NCBI GenBank assembly: GCA_029990175.1
Contig: JARKIP010000033.1
Location: 9,300,001-9,364,000 of the forward strand
Source of the DNA: Petunia secreta
Taxonomy: Eukaryota; Streptophyta; Magnoliopsida; Solanales; Solanaceae
DNA length: 64,000 nt
Reading direction: 5' to 3'
The notes under the pieces are model-generated. The model ran no database searches, was not told the DNA's origin, and saw only the letters and a list, made by a program, of their open reading frames with translations. The position numbers and the translations under genes were made by a program. Positions 11,809-22,520 of this stretch are shown in pieces (position 1 is the first letter of the stretch; the number at the start of each line of letters is the position of its first letter).

Positions 11809-12745
11809 CAGTTTGCAAATTCCTTACTTAAATTTTCACAAGTAGCACCAAAGATTATATCATCTACATAAATTTGAACAATGAAGAGATGCTTACCTTT
11901 TTCTTTCAGAAACGATGTACTATCAATTTTACCTCTCTTGTATCCATGCTAGAGTAGAAATTTTGATAGCCTTTCATACCATGCTCTTGGTGCCTACTTG
12001 AGCCCATACAAAGCCTTGTCCAGCTTTATTCCTAGTTATCATAGCATCCTCATCAAGTTTGTTCCTGAAAATCAATTTTATTCCTATGATGGACCTGCTC
12101 CTTGGTTTGGGTTCCAGATGTCAAACTTGACTTCTTTGGAATTGATTCAACTCAAATTATGATTCTTGACTGCTGATCTAGTTTGAATTCCAGCAGTCTT
12201 GTCTGAGATTATCTAATCTACAAGATGTGAACCTTGATACTTGTAAGGCTTGAGTATCAGACCATTTTCAGAAGTTCCTTGCCGAGGAACAGTTACTGAC
12301 GGAGTAGTACTGCCAGTTTGTGAGGTGGAATCAACATTTATTCCCCCTGTTTCTGTGCTGCTCTTCTCAGTTCTATCCTGAGGAATAGTTCCTTGCAGTT
12401 CACCTCTCATATCCGGAGACTGCATTTGTGGATTAAGTTCATAATCTTTCAGCATTCCAATTTCTTCATCCTCCTATACCTGTTCTTGAATAAGACAGTC
12501 AGTTTCATCAAATTTAATATGCATCCTTTTTCTAATTTTCAATGTTTTCTTGGTAAAGACTCTATAAGACTTAATTATTTGAAGAATAACAAACTAAGAC
12601 TTTATCATTACTTCTAGGATCAATTTTTCCTAGTCAGTTTCATGATCAGACCTAATGGAATCAATGTGAGTATCTAGAGTCCTTTGAGCTTTCTTAGCAA
12701 AGATTGAAAATGCATTAAAAGCTTCTTCCTTAGATGCAAGAAATA
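11809..12745 (-). pseudogene. Degraded pol connector/RT N-terminal region (SIRE-like)
   Basis: Minus-strand remnants continue the pol upstream of RT. The piece 12455-12213 is the Ser/Thr/Gln-rich linker that follows integrase in this lineage. Between 11809 and 12210 RT similarity survives only in short pieces in several frames. The copy stops near 12745. Confidence 0.55.
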
Positions 12746-12754
12746 TTACCAGGC

Positions 12755-13625
12755 TTAGGTGTAACTTATTACCAGGCCTTTGTTAATCCTATAAATACTA
12801 TTTTACTTAGTTTTTTATAGGAGTTCAAACTTTGGAGCAAATTCGAGAGCTCATAACATCAAGAATAAGGGTTTTTCTTATTTCATTATTTCATCAAATC
12901 CTTGTGTTGTTATTATGAGTATGCGTGGCTAATTTCTACGTTCTAGGGTTAGAGTATTTCATGAAAGTTGATGTTTGAAGATTGAATTCCCATTGATTGA
13001 ATCCCATAACGGGTTGCTTATTCTTTCTTGATTTCACTTGTGTAATTGTCAGGGCCCGATTATTACGCATTATCTATGGTTTTTAGATTGAACTCGAAAG
13101 AGGGAATTTAATTACGTAATAAGAAAGAATATGACTAGTTTGTGAACCCGGGCATCGGGGAACCAATTCGTGAGTAGGATAGACATATACTTGCTCGCCT
13201 AGTTTAACTAATCACAAAATTCGTTAATGCGTGCACGTGATTCAACCCATAGACATATAGGGTTTGAAGTAGCCTGCATAGACTGTGAAAAATCGAAAAG
13301 TTTTCACAGGTTCATTTACTCTGTCAGTTAGTAACCCGGGATTTAAGAAGTGTAATCAATTGGAAAACTCAACTGGATTGTTCGTAACTCTGACCCTGGA
13401 CCGTCTCCTTATTATTGATAACAACCAATTTTTGCTCCATTGTTTGAATTCGCTTTTACCCTCTTAATTACTGTTCTTTAGTTAACTAAAATCCTCACCA
13501 TGGAAAAGATCCCTGAATAGCTCTTAGGAAATTGTTTGCTAGAATTCAGTCTGAATAGTCCTCATGGGAACGATACTCGATTTATCACTTTATTACTTGT
13601 CGACCGCGTATACTTGCGTGTGCGT
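12755..13625 (+). repeat. Athila-like LTR fragment
   Basis: It matches the LTRs of element G (b: about 38030-38915, c: about 43713-44611) from AGGCTTAGGTGTAACT to CGTATACTTGCGTGTGCGT. It keeps the TATA box (TATAAATA, about 12790), the GGGCATCGGGGAACCAATT phrase and most of the 3' part, but lacks the U3 start with the GC-rich island and the last ten or so bases of the LTR. At 13625 it is fused directly to a Copia RNase H fragment. Confidence 0.8.
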
Positions 13626-13966
13626 CCACGATGGAAGCCGAATATGTGGCTCTGTCAAAAGCAACAAAAGTAGTTGTTTGGTTGAATAGGCTCTTCAAAA
13701 GCTTATTGGGTAACACGAATGCTGACCCAGTGTTGGTCTATTGTGATAGTAAGGCTGCAGTTGATGCAACCAAGAATCCTAAGCATCATTGTGATACTAA
13801 GCACATAGATATCAAGTATAACTATGCAAGAGACATGTATAAACGCAAGAGGTTGAACCTAGTGAAAATATCTACAGAAGATATGGTAGCAGACCCATTG
13901 ACCAAGCCTTTAGCTAGAGATGTATTTGTGAGACACACTAGGTCTCAAGGCTTGCGTAGACTTTGA
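13625..13966 (+). pseudogene. Copia A RNase H C-terminus (copy 1)
   Basis: Open frame that starts at the block junction and ends TGA 13964-13966. It contains EAEYVALSKATK, VLVYCDSKAAVDATKNPKH and the closing VADPLTKPLARDVFVRHT typical of the end of a Copia pol. Only the last third of RNase H is present. This copy keeps the frame that copy 2 loses through a one-base deletion near 31510. Confidence 0.85.
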
Positions 13967-15420
13967 GTGATTTTGTATTATTCGTTGTTTTTTCAGTTGT
14001 TCACAAAACTATGTTCTTTGATAATCAATAAAATTGATTTACTTACATACATATTCATGATTTATTGAATGTTTAGTACATTCTTCAATTATATTTTAGT
14101 ATGTTGGGTAGACAAGAGGTTGGCCTTCTCACACAGGCAACCGCCTCCTTATCTTAGTGATAAGTGGATATGAAACTTGATTTTAAGAAAAATTATCTAA
14201 TAGATAATTTGAGAGCGATATGCTTAAAATCAATACAGTCGTTTAAATAATAACATAAGGTTATTAAGTTGAAAGGATGTTCACCTAGTCTACTTAGTGA
14301 GCTAGATGTGAGTTTAAGAAACTCGAATTTAGATACATATGGTGTCTGAATTTCATCTATACAACATTATTTATAAAGACATACGCTCCTTAAGGAAAGG
14401 AGAAAAATGTTGTAGCACGTGTTTCATACCATGTGTGCTAATGTCGACCTTGGGTTAACATAAGTTTGATTTCAACTTACTGTTGCGTGAGACCCACAGC
14501 CTTTACACTGGCTCAAATTATGTACCCTCAGCGACTCCGATCAGATACTTGAGACTTAGTCTAATGTTAGCTATCTTAGTGTGTTTTCCAAAAGACCATG
14601 AAAATGGATGCGGTCTGGCGGGACATATCTAGAAAAGTAGTTTAGCTAATGTTAAGAGAATCGTGCGAAGAGGAAGATCATTAAAGGAATCTCATTAATT
14701 TTGTATTCACAGGTGCACTAGTTATAATTTATGAGTTATAATTGTGAATACATAAAAATAATATTTGAGATTTTGAGAGGATATCAAAATGTGATTCATA
14801 TGATCTAGGGTATTGCATACTTTATAATCTACTTGCAGGTTTGCACTCGACGAGAGGCTATATACTCCTAACTGATGTATAGCACGTAGCTCTCATAGTA
14901 TGCTGGTCGCATGGTCTTTCACTGTATGAATATTTTTAGAGATGAGATGAGAATATGTTTCTCGTATTATAAGAGCACTCCCATTATGTCTGAGTGGGAG
15001 ATGTTGAAATTATCTGTTAAGAGTCCACCCATAAGGGGTGCTCTTAAAGCTTTTCCTGGTAAATAAATAATTACCTAGTAGATACCTATAAGAGGACAAC
15101 TACTTCATATAAGCTATAAATAAAACAGTAATACACAATGAAAAGAACACACTTTTCTATACATATCTTCCTCTTTCTCTCTCTCAAATAACTAGTGTTT
15201 AGACTATGGATAAAGGGGTTGATCCGTCAAGCACGTGACAACCACCGACGGCCAGTAATTCCAGCCACGGTTCAAGATCCTACCGCTTCCGCTTACGAGA
15301 ACAACAAGTAAGTTCTCGGTTTATGTTTAAACAATCTATTTAGTATAGATTTGTTGTTATATGAATATACGCATATTTGTATCCTGCATATATTGATGGG
15401 ATGCTCTTGTAATTTATTAG
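13967..15420 (+). mobile_element. Copia A 3' tail and 3' LTR (copy 1)
   Basis: About 1.04 kb of noncoding sequence follows the pol stop, then GTGGGAGATGTTG places a polypurine-like tract against an LTR that starts TGTTG at 15002. The LTR contains a TATA box (GCTATAAATAAAACAG, about 15114). Its right end is not visible as a clean CA terminus; candidates lie between about 15385 and 15430. Confidence 0.6.
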
Positions 15421-15639
15421 GGACAGGTGGAGATGATTTTCAAGTGAAAGTGAAAGAAATCTTGATAAGAAGCCAATTGTTACTCTGCCTGCGGTTAACA
15501 TGAGAGCTACAATTTACTTGAGGAATGGCTGAAAGGAAACAAATAGAAGTTTTACTCTTAGTGAAGTAAATTCCAATTAAATTAGTACACAACAATTCAC
15601 CCAGCAACTAGTTTTAAGTGGATGCTAATCCTAGATGAA

Positions 15640-16514
15640 ATAGGACCAGGGCAACCTTTGTCAAGTGGAATTGTCTATACTATAAAAGCAACCTTAGCAG
15701 ACTTGGAGACATTATTCATTCGCGTTGGAAGACACAGGCAGCAGCTAGTGTTTGAGATTTCGTCAGTAAGTTCTTCTTTTCCTTCTCTTTTCTTTATTTA
15801 GTTTGTTAGTTCTAGGATCGTGGGATTCTCCATCTATGTTGAATTTTGGATGTTAATTTGATTTTATTAGTTTATCATATTGGGTTATTTATTAAATCCT
15901 GAGCTTAATCATTTGATTGCTTGATCACCAATTGAATACTATTTATGAATCTTGAATTGAACTTGGGAAAGAGAATTCTTGATTGCAATAGGATTTAATA
16001 GAGCTTGTTCTTGAACCTGGGCATCGGGGAATAGCTTTGCGGATAAGGATAGCAATATACCTATTCGCCTTTCTTAGTCAATATACAGGAATTACTAATG
16101 CGTTCTTGTTAACTCCTGATTCCATAGGAATATAGGCGTTGTATTAATTTGAATATGCAAGCAGGATATAGGAAGAATCTTGTGAGAAATATTAACCCTG
16201 TCGATTAGTAACCCAAATAAGTTAATTTAGGCGAATTAACTGAAGAATTCAACAGGATTGGTAGATTTTCCATAACCTTGGAACATGATATCCTATTGCA
16301 CTCGACTTCCTACTTGTTCTATTTGCTAGATTATTGGTTAATTTTACTTTAGAATAATTCTCAATAAAAAATCACAATCTTTTCTTGTTTAGATAATTAG
16401 GAATTGTTTGATTTAGTTAATAGTTAATCACAAGTATTTGTGGGAATGATACTTGATCTTATCACTTTATTACTTGTCGACCACGTATACTTGCGTGTGC
16501 GTTTGGGATCAACA
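15640..16514 (+). repeat. Athila-related LTR (copy 1)
   Basis: It ends TACTTGCGTGTGCG...CAACA at 16514 and shares with the element G LTR the phrases CCTGGGCATCGGGGAA, ATTACTAATGCGTTC and ACTTTATTACTTGTCGACCA. It is otherwise diverged, so it is a different family of the same lineage. A TATA-like ACTATAAAAGC lies near 15677. The left boundary is uncertain. The bases after the end (AAATTTGGCGTCTGTTGG, about 16520-16537) look like a decayed primer-binding site. Confidence 0.6.
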
Positions 16515-16689
16515 CCGATAAATTTGGCGTCTGTTGGATTCATTGTTTAGTTAGGGTGAAGAGATCCTATGAACCATTTGACCACACCCCTCGGACCTTG
16601 ATGGTTCCTACATGCTAGTTTGGTAAGTTGCGGTTACAAAAGAAAGGAAAGCTACAACAATAGAAGCTAGATAATCAAAATCTATAAAT

Positions 16690-17532
16690 ATAAAATCACC
16701 ACCACTATGCCTTACCATTATGTGTCACAGGTTAAAATGGATAAACTTGATAAGAAAGTTGTTCCAGGCATCTTCATAGGGTATAGTTCTGTTTCTAAAG
16801 TTTATCGAGTCTATCAACCTCAAACAGAGAAAGTGATCACAAGTAGAGTTGTTCACTTTATTGAGGACCAACATTGGAATTGGGAGAAGCCCATGACCAA
16901 TCTAAGAGACGATTCTCTGCTAGATCCAAATGAACTAGTAGATCATCTACCTGTGCATGGCACAAGGTTGGTTTCAGATATCTATTAGAGATGCAATGTT
17001 GCAATTTGTGTACCGGCAAGCTATGAAGAAGCAAAAGATGATGAGAAATAGGTGGCTGCATGAGGAGATGATGATGATCAGAAAAAATCAAACGTGAAAG
17101 CCTGTTGAGAAACCTCCCAATAGAAAGATCATTGGTGTTAAATAGGTCTTTAGGACTATACAAAAAGCAGATAGTTCAATAAACAAACACAAAGCAAGGC
17201 TTGTGGTAAAGGGTTATGCTCAAATATTTGGAGTAGACTACTCAGATACTTTCGCACCAGTTGCTCGGCTTGAGTCAATCAGATTATTACTAGCCATTTC
17301 AGTCCAAAAAGGCTGGAAAGTTTATCAACTTGATGTTAAGTCTGATTGTCTCAATGGTCTTTTGCAGGAGGAGATTTATTTTGAGCAGCCAAAAGGCTTT
17401 ATTGTCAAAGGTAGGAAAATAAGGTTTCCTTGCTGAAGAAAGCTCTTTATGGTGTAAAGCAAGCACCAAGAGCTTGGTATAGCATGAATGATGATCATTT
17501 ACTGAGTTTAGGCTTCAAGAAGAACCTATACT
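16690..17532 (+). pseudogene. Copia D integrase tail and RT start (copy 1), truncated
   Basis: The first part (16707-16988) has the post-integrase motif GIFIGYSSVSKVYRVYQP and VHFIEDQHWNWE. A degraded linker with several stops follows. The RT start (17203-17436) has VVKGYAQIFGVDYSDTFAPV and LDVKSDCLNGLLQEEIYFE, and the fragment ends after LYGVKQAPRAWYSMNDDH. It stops at a TAA microsatellite; copy 2 continues to the end of pol. Confidence 0.85.
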
Positions 17533-17545
17533 AATGAACAATAAT

Positions 17546-17546
<1 letters not shown>

Positions 17547-17602
<56 letters not shown>
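17547..17602. repeat. (TAA)n microsatellite
   Basis: About 18 uninterrupted TAA units. It sits at the point where duplicated block copy 1 is cut off. Confidence 0.95.
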
Positions 17603-17603
<1 letters not shown>

Positions 17604-17727
17604 TTGCGTAAAATGAACAAACAAAAAGAAAAAAGCAAAGCAAGTAGTTATTATCTTATCCCGTCTTCACCCCATATTGTTAACAAATAAAAGAGCTAAA
17701 TGTCTAAATGAAGAATCATACTCTACT

Positions 17728-18902
17728 TCAATCCTGAGGAGGGAGATAACTCACATCTGGTTCAATCCAAATGCAGGATCTTGGTTGATCAAAGTTGAAA
17801 CAATTTGGACTTGAGAAACATTCATTGAGGGAGTAATCGAAAGAGTAATAGTTGTCACTGGCCAAAGAATAGAAAACCCCCTTCTTGTTGTAAAACATTG
17901 GGACATATATCTTGTTTTTTAATCCTGGCGCAATGCATGGTTTCAACAATGTTTTATCATCCAAACTAGTTATTTGTTCCCTCTCAAGTATCTTTTGGTT
18001 CATGTTGTACTTGTACCTCCAAACTTCTACCGCCTCTACTACCTCAACTTTTTCTTTTCTAACCTTTTCTTTCCTCTTAGTCAGAAATACAACTAATACT
18101 CCTCCAATATCATCATCTTCTTTTGTTGTGAGAATATGTCGAATTGAGCTTCGGTTTTTACGTGGCAAGCGCTTCCCACAATATTCCCATGAAGGGGTTT
18201 GTGCATCTGAGTTTTCCTTGATTCTTAGTATTCGCAAATTCCCATCATCTCCCATTATGTAAATAGTATTGTTTCTGATAAAAAATTGGATTATTACCCC
18301 TGAGTACACTAAAAGTTTCTTTGTTTTCGATTCTCATTTCAGCATCATCATCAATAAAAAAGTCATGATAGGTCTATCCAGTTTCTCCAACTTTGATGAT
18401 GTATACACGTGGCGGCCGACCATAACCATCAATACCAACGATAAAACAATCCAAGGAGTCTGGGGGACATGAAAATGCCCAAGCTGGAAAATAATTTAAC
18501 TTATGGGACTCGGGAAGTTCAATTTTGACGTTGGTAAAGGGATTGAAAAAGAACATGCCATGCTCGCCTTGACTCATAAGCAACCAACCATATTTTGAAC
18601 ACCCAATACGTGAACCCCTTAATTCTGGGTAATCCATTTTGTGAGTTATAGCATTGTACAGTGGATGAAAGAATTCAACAATGCCAGTTTCTTTATGCAA
18701 GGTCATCAGACAAGGTGTATTACTATTATAAAGAACTGCAGGGGAATAATGTATGGCAGGCGGTAGAGGCTTCGATTAAACGCCATCTCTTACAAACAGC
18801 ACGGAACGCAACATAGTCTCCAGCAAAGAGACGCAATAATATTGATCCGAGTATGTCTGTTGGAACACAATCAGACCACGATCCATCATCTTTCTTCTCC
18901 AT
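17728..18902 (-). pseudogene. F-box/DUF295 gene remnant
   Basis: Minus strand, three successive pieces in different frames. The first starts MEKKDDGSWSDC at 18902 and holds the F-box core (VPTDILGSILLRLFAG, FRAVCKRWR). The second (about 18760-18374) holds the DUF295 N-terminal part (PLYNAITHKMDYPEL, GWLLMSQGEHGMFFFNPFTN). The third (about 18330-17728) holds the C-terminal part with FIRNNTIYIMGDDGNLRIL and a closing ...PDVSYLPPQD followed by TGA. The frame changes lie near 18750 and 18340. F-box proteins are substrate adaptors of SCF ubiquitin ligases; this copy cannot make a whole one. Sequencing error cannot be excluded, but two independent breaks favour a pseudogene. Confidence 0.8.
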
Positions 18903-19054
18903 TCGCACAAAAAAAAAAAAATTTGCTTTAGTTATGGCGTGAGAAAACACCAATTGTTGCGATGGAAGAATTAAATTATAATCCAAATAAAGAAGAATAG
19001 CGTAAGTGTTAAACCAGTACTGCTCGATTCAATTTTTTATTAGAAAGGAAAATC

Positions 19055-19256
19055 TCTATTAATTATTTTTTTTGTATTTGAGGTGCTATTGTACTTCGAC
19101 TCTATTAATTACTTTCCTTGTATTTGAGTTTCTATTGAAATTGGACTCCATTAAAATTACGTACATACTTTCCTTGTATTTGTGGTGCTTTTGTACTTGG
19201 ACTTCATTAATATTACGCACATGCTTTCCTTTTATTTGAGGTATTCTAATTCCATT
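19055..19256. repeat. Short tandem array of about four 46-57 bp units
   Basis: Units share CTTTCCTTGTATTTGAGGTG...TTGGACTCCATTAA and differ by point changes and by a short insert (ATTACGTACATA) in units 3 and 4. The array lies upstream of the minus-strand F-box remnant. Confidence 0.7.
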
Positions 19257-19833
19257 AGTTATTGTAGTTGGATTCCCTTAGTTATTACTTATTCTAGTTG
19301 GACTAATACCTATAAACACACATCAGTTTTATTATTCTTCAACAAACATCGACAAGGTAAGATTTCTTTTAATGTTGTCCGTTACAATACCATTATCTGG
19401 ATGCCTTTTGTTTTCTTCTCTATTTAGTGTTGTTGTAATCTGCAGAATTCAGTACGTGATATTTTGCTTTTATTTCTAGACTAGATGTTTATTATTCTTA
19501 ACTTCAGGCAACGCTTTAGAGGTAATTATAACTTTACAATTAGTGTCTTTTGATATGGAGTAGCAGAAGTTAAGAAGAAAAAATTGTATTTTGTGCTCTG
19601 TTGAATCTAAGCATGATTTGCTTCTTCTACTTTAAGGATAAATAATCCACGATTATAGTCACATATTCGGGATATCCGAGCTTATATTTCCTACCAAACA
19701 TGGAATAAACTAATCTCAATTTAATCTTGGTTTTATAATCCTTTATCCTCAAACCAAACACCCCTAAAGTTTTTTAACTCTGAATTAGTAGCTTAGACAC
19801 CCCGCAAATGTCCTGTGATATGAATCATCTAAT
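19257..19833. other. Intergenic stretch before Copia B
   Basis: I see no gene. It is AT-rich DNA with no recognisable element; it is the original host sequence into which Copia B inserted. Confidence 0.5.
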
Positions 19834-19838
19834 GGTTC
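19834..19838. other. Target-site duplication of Copia B (left)
   Basis: GGTTC here and GGTTA at 24681-24685 flank the TG and CA ends of the element; four of five bases agree. Confidence 0.6.
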
Positions 19839-20244
19839 TGATGGAAAACAATAAAACAAACTCACGCGAAAGAAAGCAAAGAAGTCAAAGAAAAAGAAAA
19901 GAAGAAAAGACAAAAGAATTAAATGAAGAAAGAGGGTGAAAGAAAAGAAAAGGATGCAGAGTCAGGGGCCTACAATTGAAAAGGACGGTGCCGCAGATAA
20001 AAAGTTTTGCAACACTTTCACACTCCATATCAGTGCCTATAAATAGGCCGGTCCTCAGTTGTAATCCCTCATCGCCTCACAATTTTCTCTTCTTTCTCTC
20101 AGTAAAATAAAATAATTTCTGTGTGATTATGGACGTAGGCAATAATTGTCGAACCACGTAAATCTTGTGTCTTGTCTTGTGAATTTTATTATTTTTATCA
20201 TTTATATATTTTTTCTTTCCACTAGCCTAGCATGCTTCCCAACA
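19839..20244 (+). repeat. 5' LTR of Copia B
   Basis: TGATGGAAAAC...CTTCCCAACA. A TATA box (CTATAAATAGGCC) lies at about 20038-20050. The 3' copy is 24266-24680. Confidence 0.9.
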
Positions 20245-20246
20245 AC

Positions 20247-20258
20247 TGGTATCAGAGC
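20247..20258 (+). other. Primer-binding site of Copia B
   Basis: TGGTATCAGAGC, complementary to the 3' end of initiator Met tRNA, two bases after the LTR. Confidence 0.9.
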
Positions 20259-20365
20259 ACAGATAATGTATTTTTGATAGAGCAGACTGTGTTGGCGTAG
20301 TACTATTCACGTTTTACTATTTACACTCACTATTCACAGGAATTTTTATTTTTTTTGGTGAAAAT

Positions 20366-21110
20366 ATGGCTATGGATGAAGGGAAAGTTAAGATTGACAA
20401 ATTCAATGACAAAGATTTTGGTTTCTGGAAAATGCAGATAGAGGACTATCTGTACCAGAAAAAATTGCATTTACCTCTGATCGAGGTAAAACCAGAGAGT
20501 ACGACCAAGGCAGATTGGAATCTATTAGATCGCCAAGCTCTTGGTATGATTAGGCTGACGCTGACACGGAATGTGGCTTTCAATATTATTAATGAAACAG
20601 CCGCCTCAGGCTTGATGACAACGCTATCAAATATGTATGAGAAGTCATCGGCTTCAAACGAAGTATATTTGATGTACCGCTTGTTCAACTTAAAGATGAC
20701 AGAAAGTGCATCTGTCACAGAACTTATCAATGAGTTTAATACGATTTTAACTCAGTTGAGTTCTTTCACTATCACATTTGATGACGAAGTCAAGGCGCTG
20801 ATTTTACTATCAGCCTTACCGGAGAGTTGGAATGCAAGTGTAACTGCAGTCAGTAGTTCATCGAGAAATTCCAAGCTCAAATTGGATGATAGTCAGGACT
20901 TGATTCTAAGCGAAGATATTCATCAGAGAGAATCAAGTGATTCCCCAGGATTTGCTTTAAACACCGAAAAGCAGGGGGAGAAGCAGCTAGAGAGGACAAA
21001 GTCAAGGACGTGGCAGATCAAAGTCAAAGAGAAAGGGTTAATCCAAAAATCGCAAAGACATTAATTGTTTGAATTGCGATAAGAAGGGTCATTACAGCAG
21101 TCAGTGCAAA
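20366..21110 (+). pseudogene. Copia B gag
   Basis: Frame from ATG 20366 with the gag core (DKFNDKDFGFWKMQIEDYLY, LMYRLFNLKMTE, ALILLSALPESW) to a stop at 21064. The CCHC knuckle CLNCDKKGHYSSQC is present at 21066-21107 but in another frame, so a frameshift separates gag core and knuckle. Confidence 0.85.
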
Positions 21111-21199
21111 GAACCGAAGAAGAAGAAAGATCATCAAAAGGATGAGTTCAGCAAATGTTAGTGCTGAACAAGTTGGTGATGCGCTAATTTGCTGTGTAG

Positions 21200-22520
21200 A
21201 TAGTCCAGTTGAATCTTGAATTCTAGACTTAGGTGCATCATTTCGCTCTACCCCGTGCAAAGAATTATTGCAAAATTATGCTGCTGAAAAATGTGAGACA
21301 TGTTCTGGGTCTCAAGAAGAATCTAATATCTATGGGTCAGATTGATAGTGAAGGATACACAACAGTATTCGGTAACGGATTATGGAAGATAACCAAAGGA
21401 AATTTGGTTAGAGCACGAGGCTCCAAGAAAGCAACACTGTATGCAACTGCAGTACAGAAGGACATTGTAGCAGTTTTTAACAGTGATCGCAAGTCAGCAT
21501 TTTGGCACCGAAGGCTCGGTCACATGAGTGAGAAAGGCATGAAGCTGCTAGCATCCAAGGAAAAGTTGCCAAACCTCAAGCATGTTGCATTAGGTTTGTG
21601 CGAAGATTGCATCTATGGGAAACAAAAAAGAGATAGTTTCTTAAAGACATGAAGGACACCAAAGAAGGAAAAGCTGGAACTAGTGCACACTGATGTGTGG
21701 GGACCAGCTCCTGTAAATTCTCTTGGAGGCTCACGCTATTATGTCACATTTATTAACGATTCCACAAGAAAGGTATGGGTTTATTTTCTGAAAAATAAAT
21801 GTGACGTATTTGTTAACTTTAAAAGGTGGAAAGCTAAAGTTGAAAATCAGACGGGGCTAAAGCTAAAATGTTTGAGGTCAGACCATGGAGGAGAGTATGA
21901 TAATCAAGAGTTTAAAGCATTTTGCTTTGAGAATGGGATTAGAATGATCAATAAAATTCCTGGAACACCAAAACAAAATGGAGTAGCGGAGAGGATGAAC
22001 AGAACCCTGAATGAATGAGCAAGGAGTATGAGAATACATTCAGGCTTTCCAAAATGCTTTTGGGCAGAAGTTGTTCACACGGCAGCTTATTTATTAAATA
22101 GGGGACCCTCAGTACTGCTGAACTTCAAAATTCCTGAGGAGGTATGGACAGAAAAAGAGGTAAATCACTCACATCTGAGAATCTTTGGTTGTGTTGCTTA
22201 TGTACATGTAAAATCCAATGATAGAGATAAGCTTGATCCTAAAGCCAAAAAATGTTTCTTTATTGGCTATGGTGATAATAATTTTGGTTATAGATTTTGG
22301 GATGACCAGAATAGAAAGATCATAAGACAAAGGGATGTCACTTTCAATGAAAATGTGATGTACAAGGACAGGCTTGGAGTAGAATTGGCTAACACCAGGA
22401 GACCAACAACTGAAACAGCTGAGTTGGAAGAAATCTCAGAGAATGAAGTAGCTGGAAAGGACGAAGCTGATTCTGAAATTAGAGATGTAGAACCAGAAGC
22501 TAGATCATGAACAGAATCAG
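21200..22520 (+). pseudogene. Copia B protease remnant and integrase
   Basis: Protease is reduced to LDLGAS (about 21225), and most of the domain after it is lost. The HHCC-type pre-integrase region follows (FWHRRLGHMSEKGMKLL, LCEDCIYGKQKRDS), then a stop. The integrase core has D in LVHTDVWGP, D in LRSDHGGEYDN and E in NGVAERMNRTL, so the catalytic triad is still visible, with a TGA at about 22016. The C-terminal part has VWTEKEVNHSHLRIFGC and FFIGYGDNNFGYRFWD. Confidence 0.85.

Larger units (their letters stand above)
7155..12745 (-). mobile_element. SIRE/Maximus-like Copia element, 5'-truncated
   Basis: Reading leftward on the minus strand: a degraded RT connector (about 12740-11809), RT and RNase H (11808-10930), an env-like ORF (10328-8393), a polypurine tract next to the 3' LTR (7960-7947) and the 3' LTR (7946 to about 7155). 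A long env-like ORF downstream of a Copia pol is the hallmark of the SIRE/Maximus lineage. The gag, protease and most of integrase are missing; at about 12745 the sequence switches to an Athila-like LTR fragment. Confidence 0.8.
13625..17532 (+). repeat. Composite duplicated block, copy 1
   Basis: 3908 bp that recur at 31367-35274 with the same offset (17742) at both ends. By eye a 360 bp sample differs at roughly 3% of positions. The block runs across three unrelated pieces in the same order: the end of Copia A (RNase H, 3' tail, LTR), an Athila-related LTR and the start of a Copia D pol fragment. On the left, copy 1 is fused to an Athila LTR fragment; on the right it ends at a TAA microsatellite. 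Confidence 0.85.
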
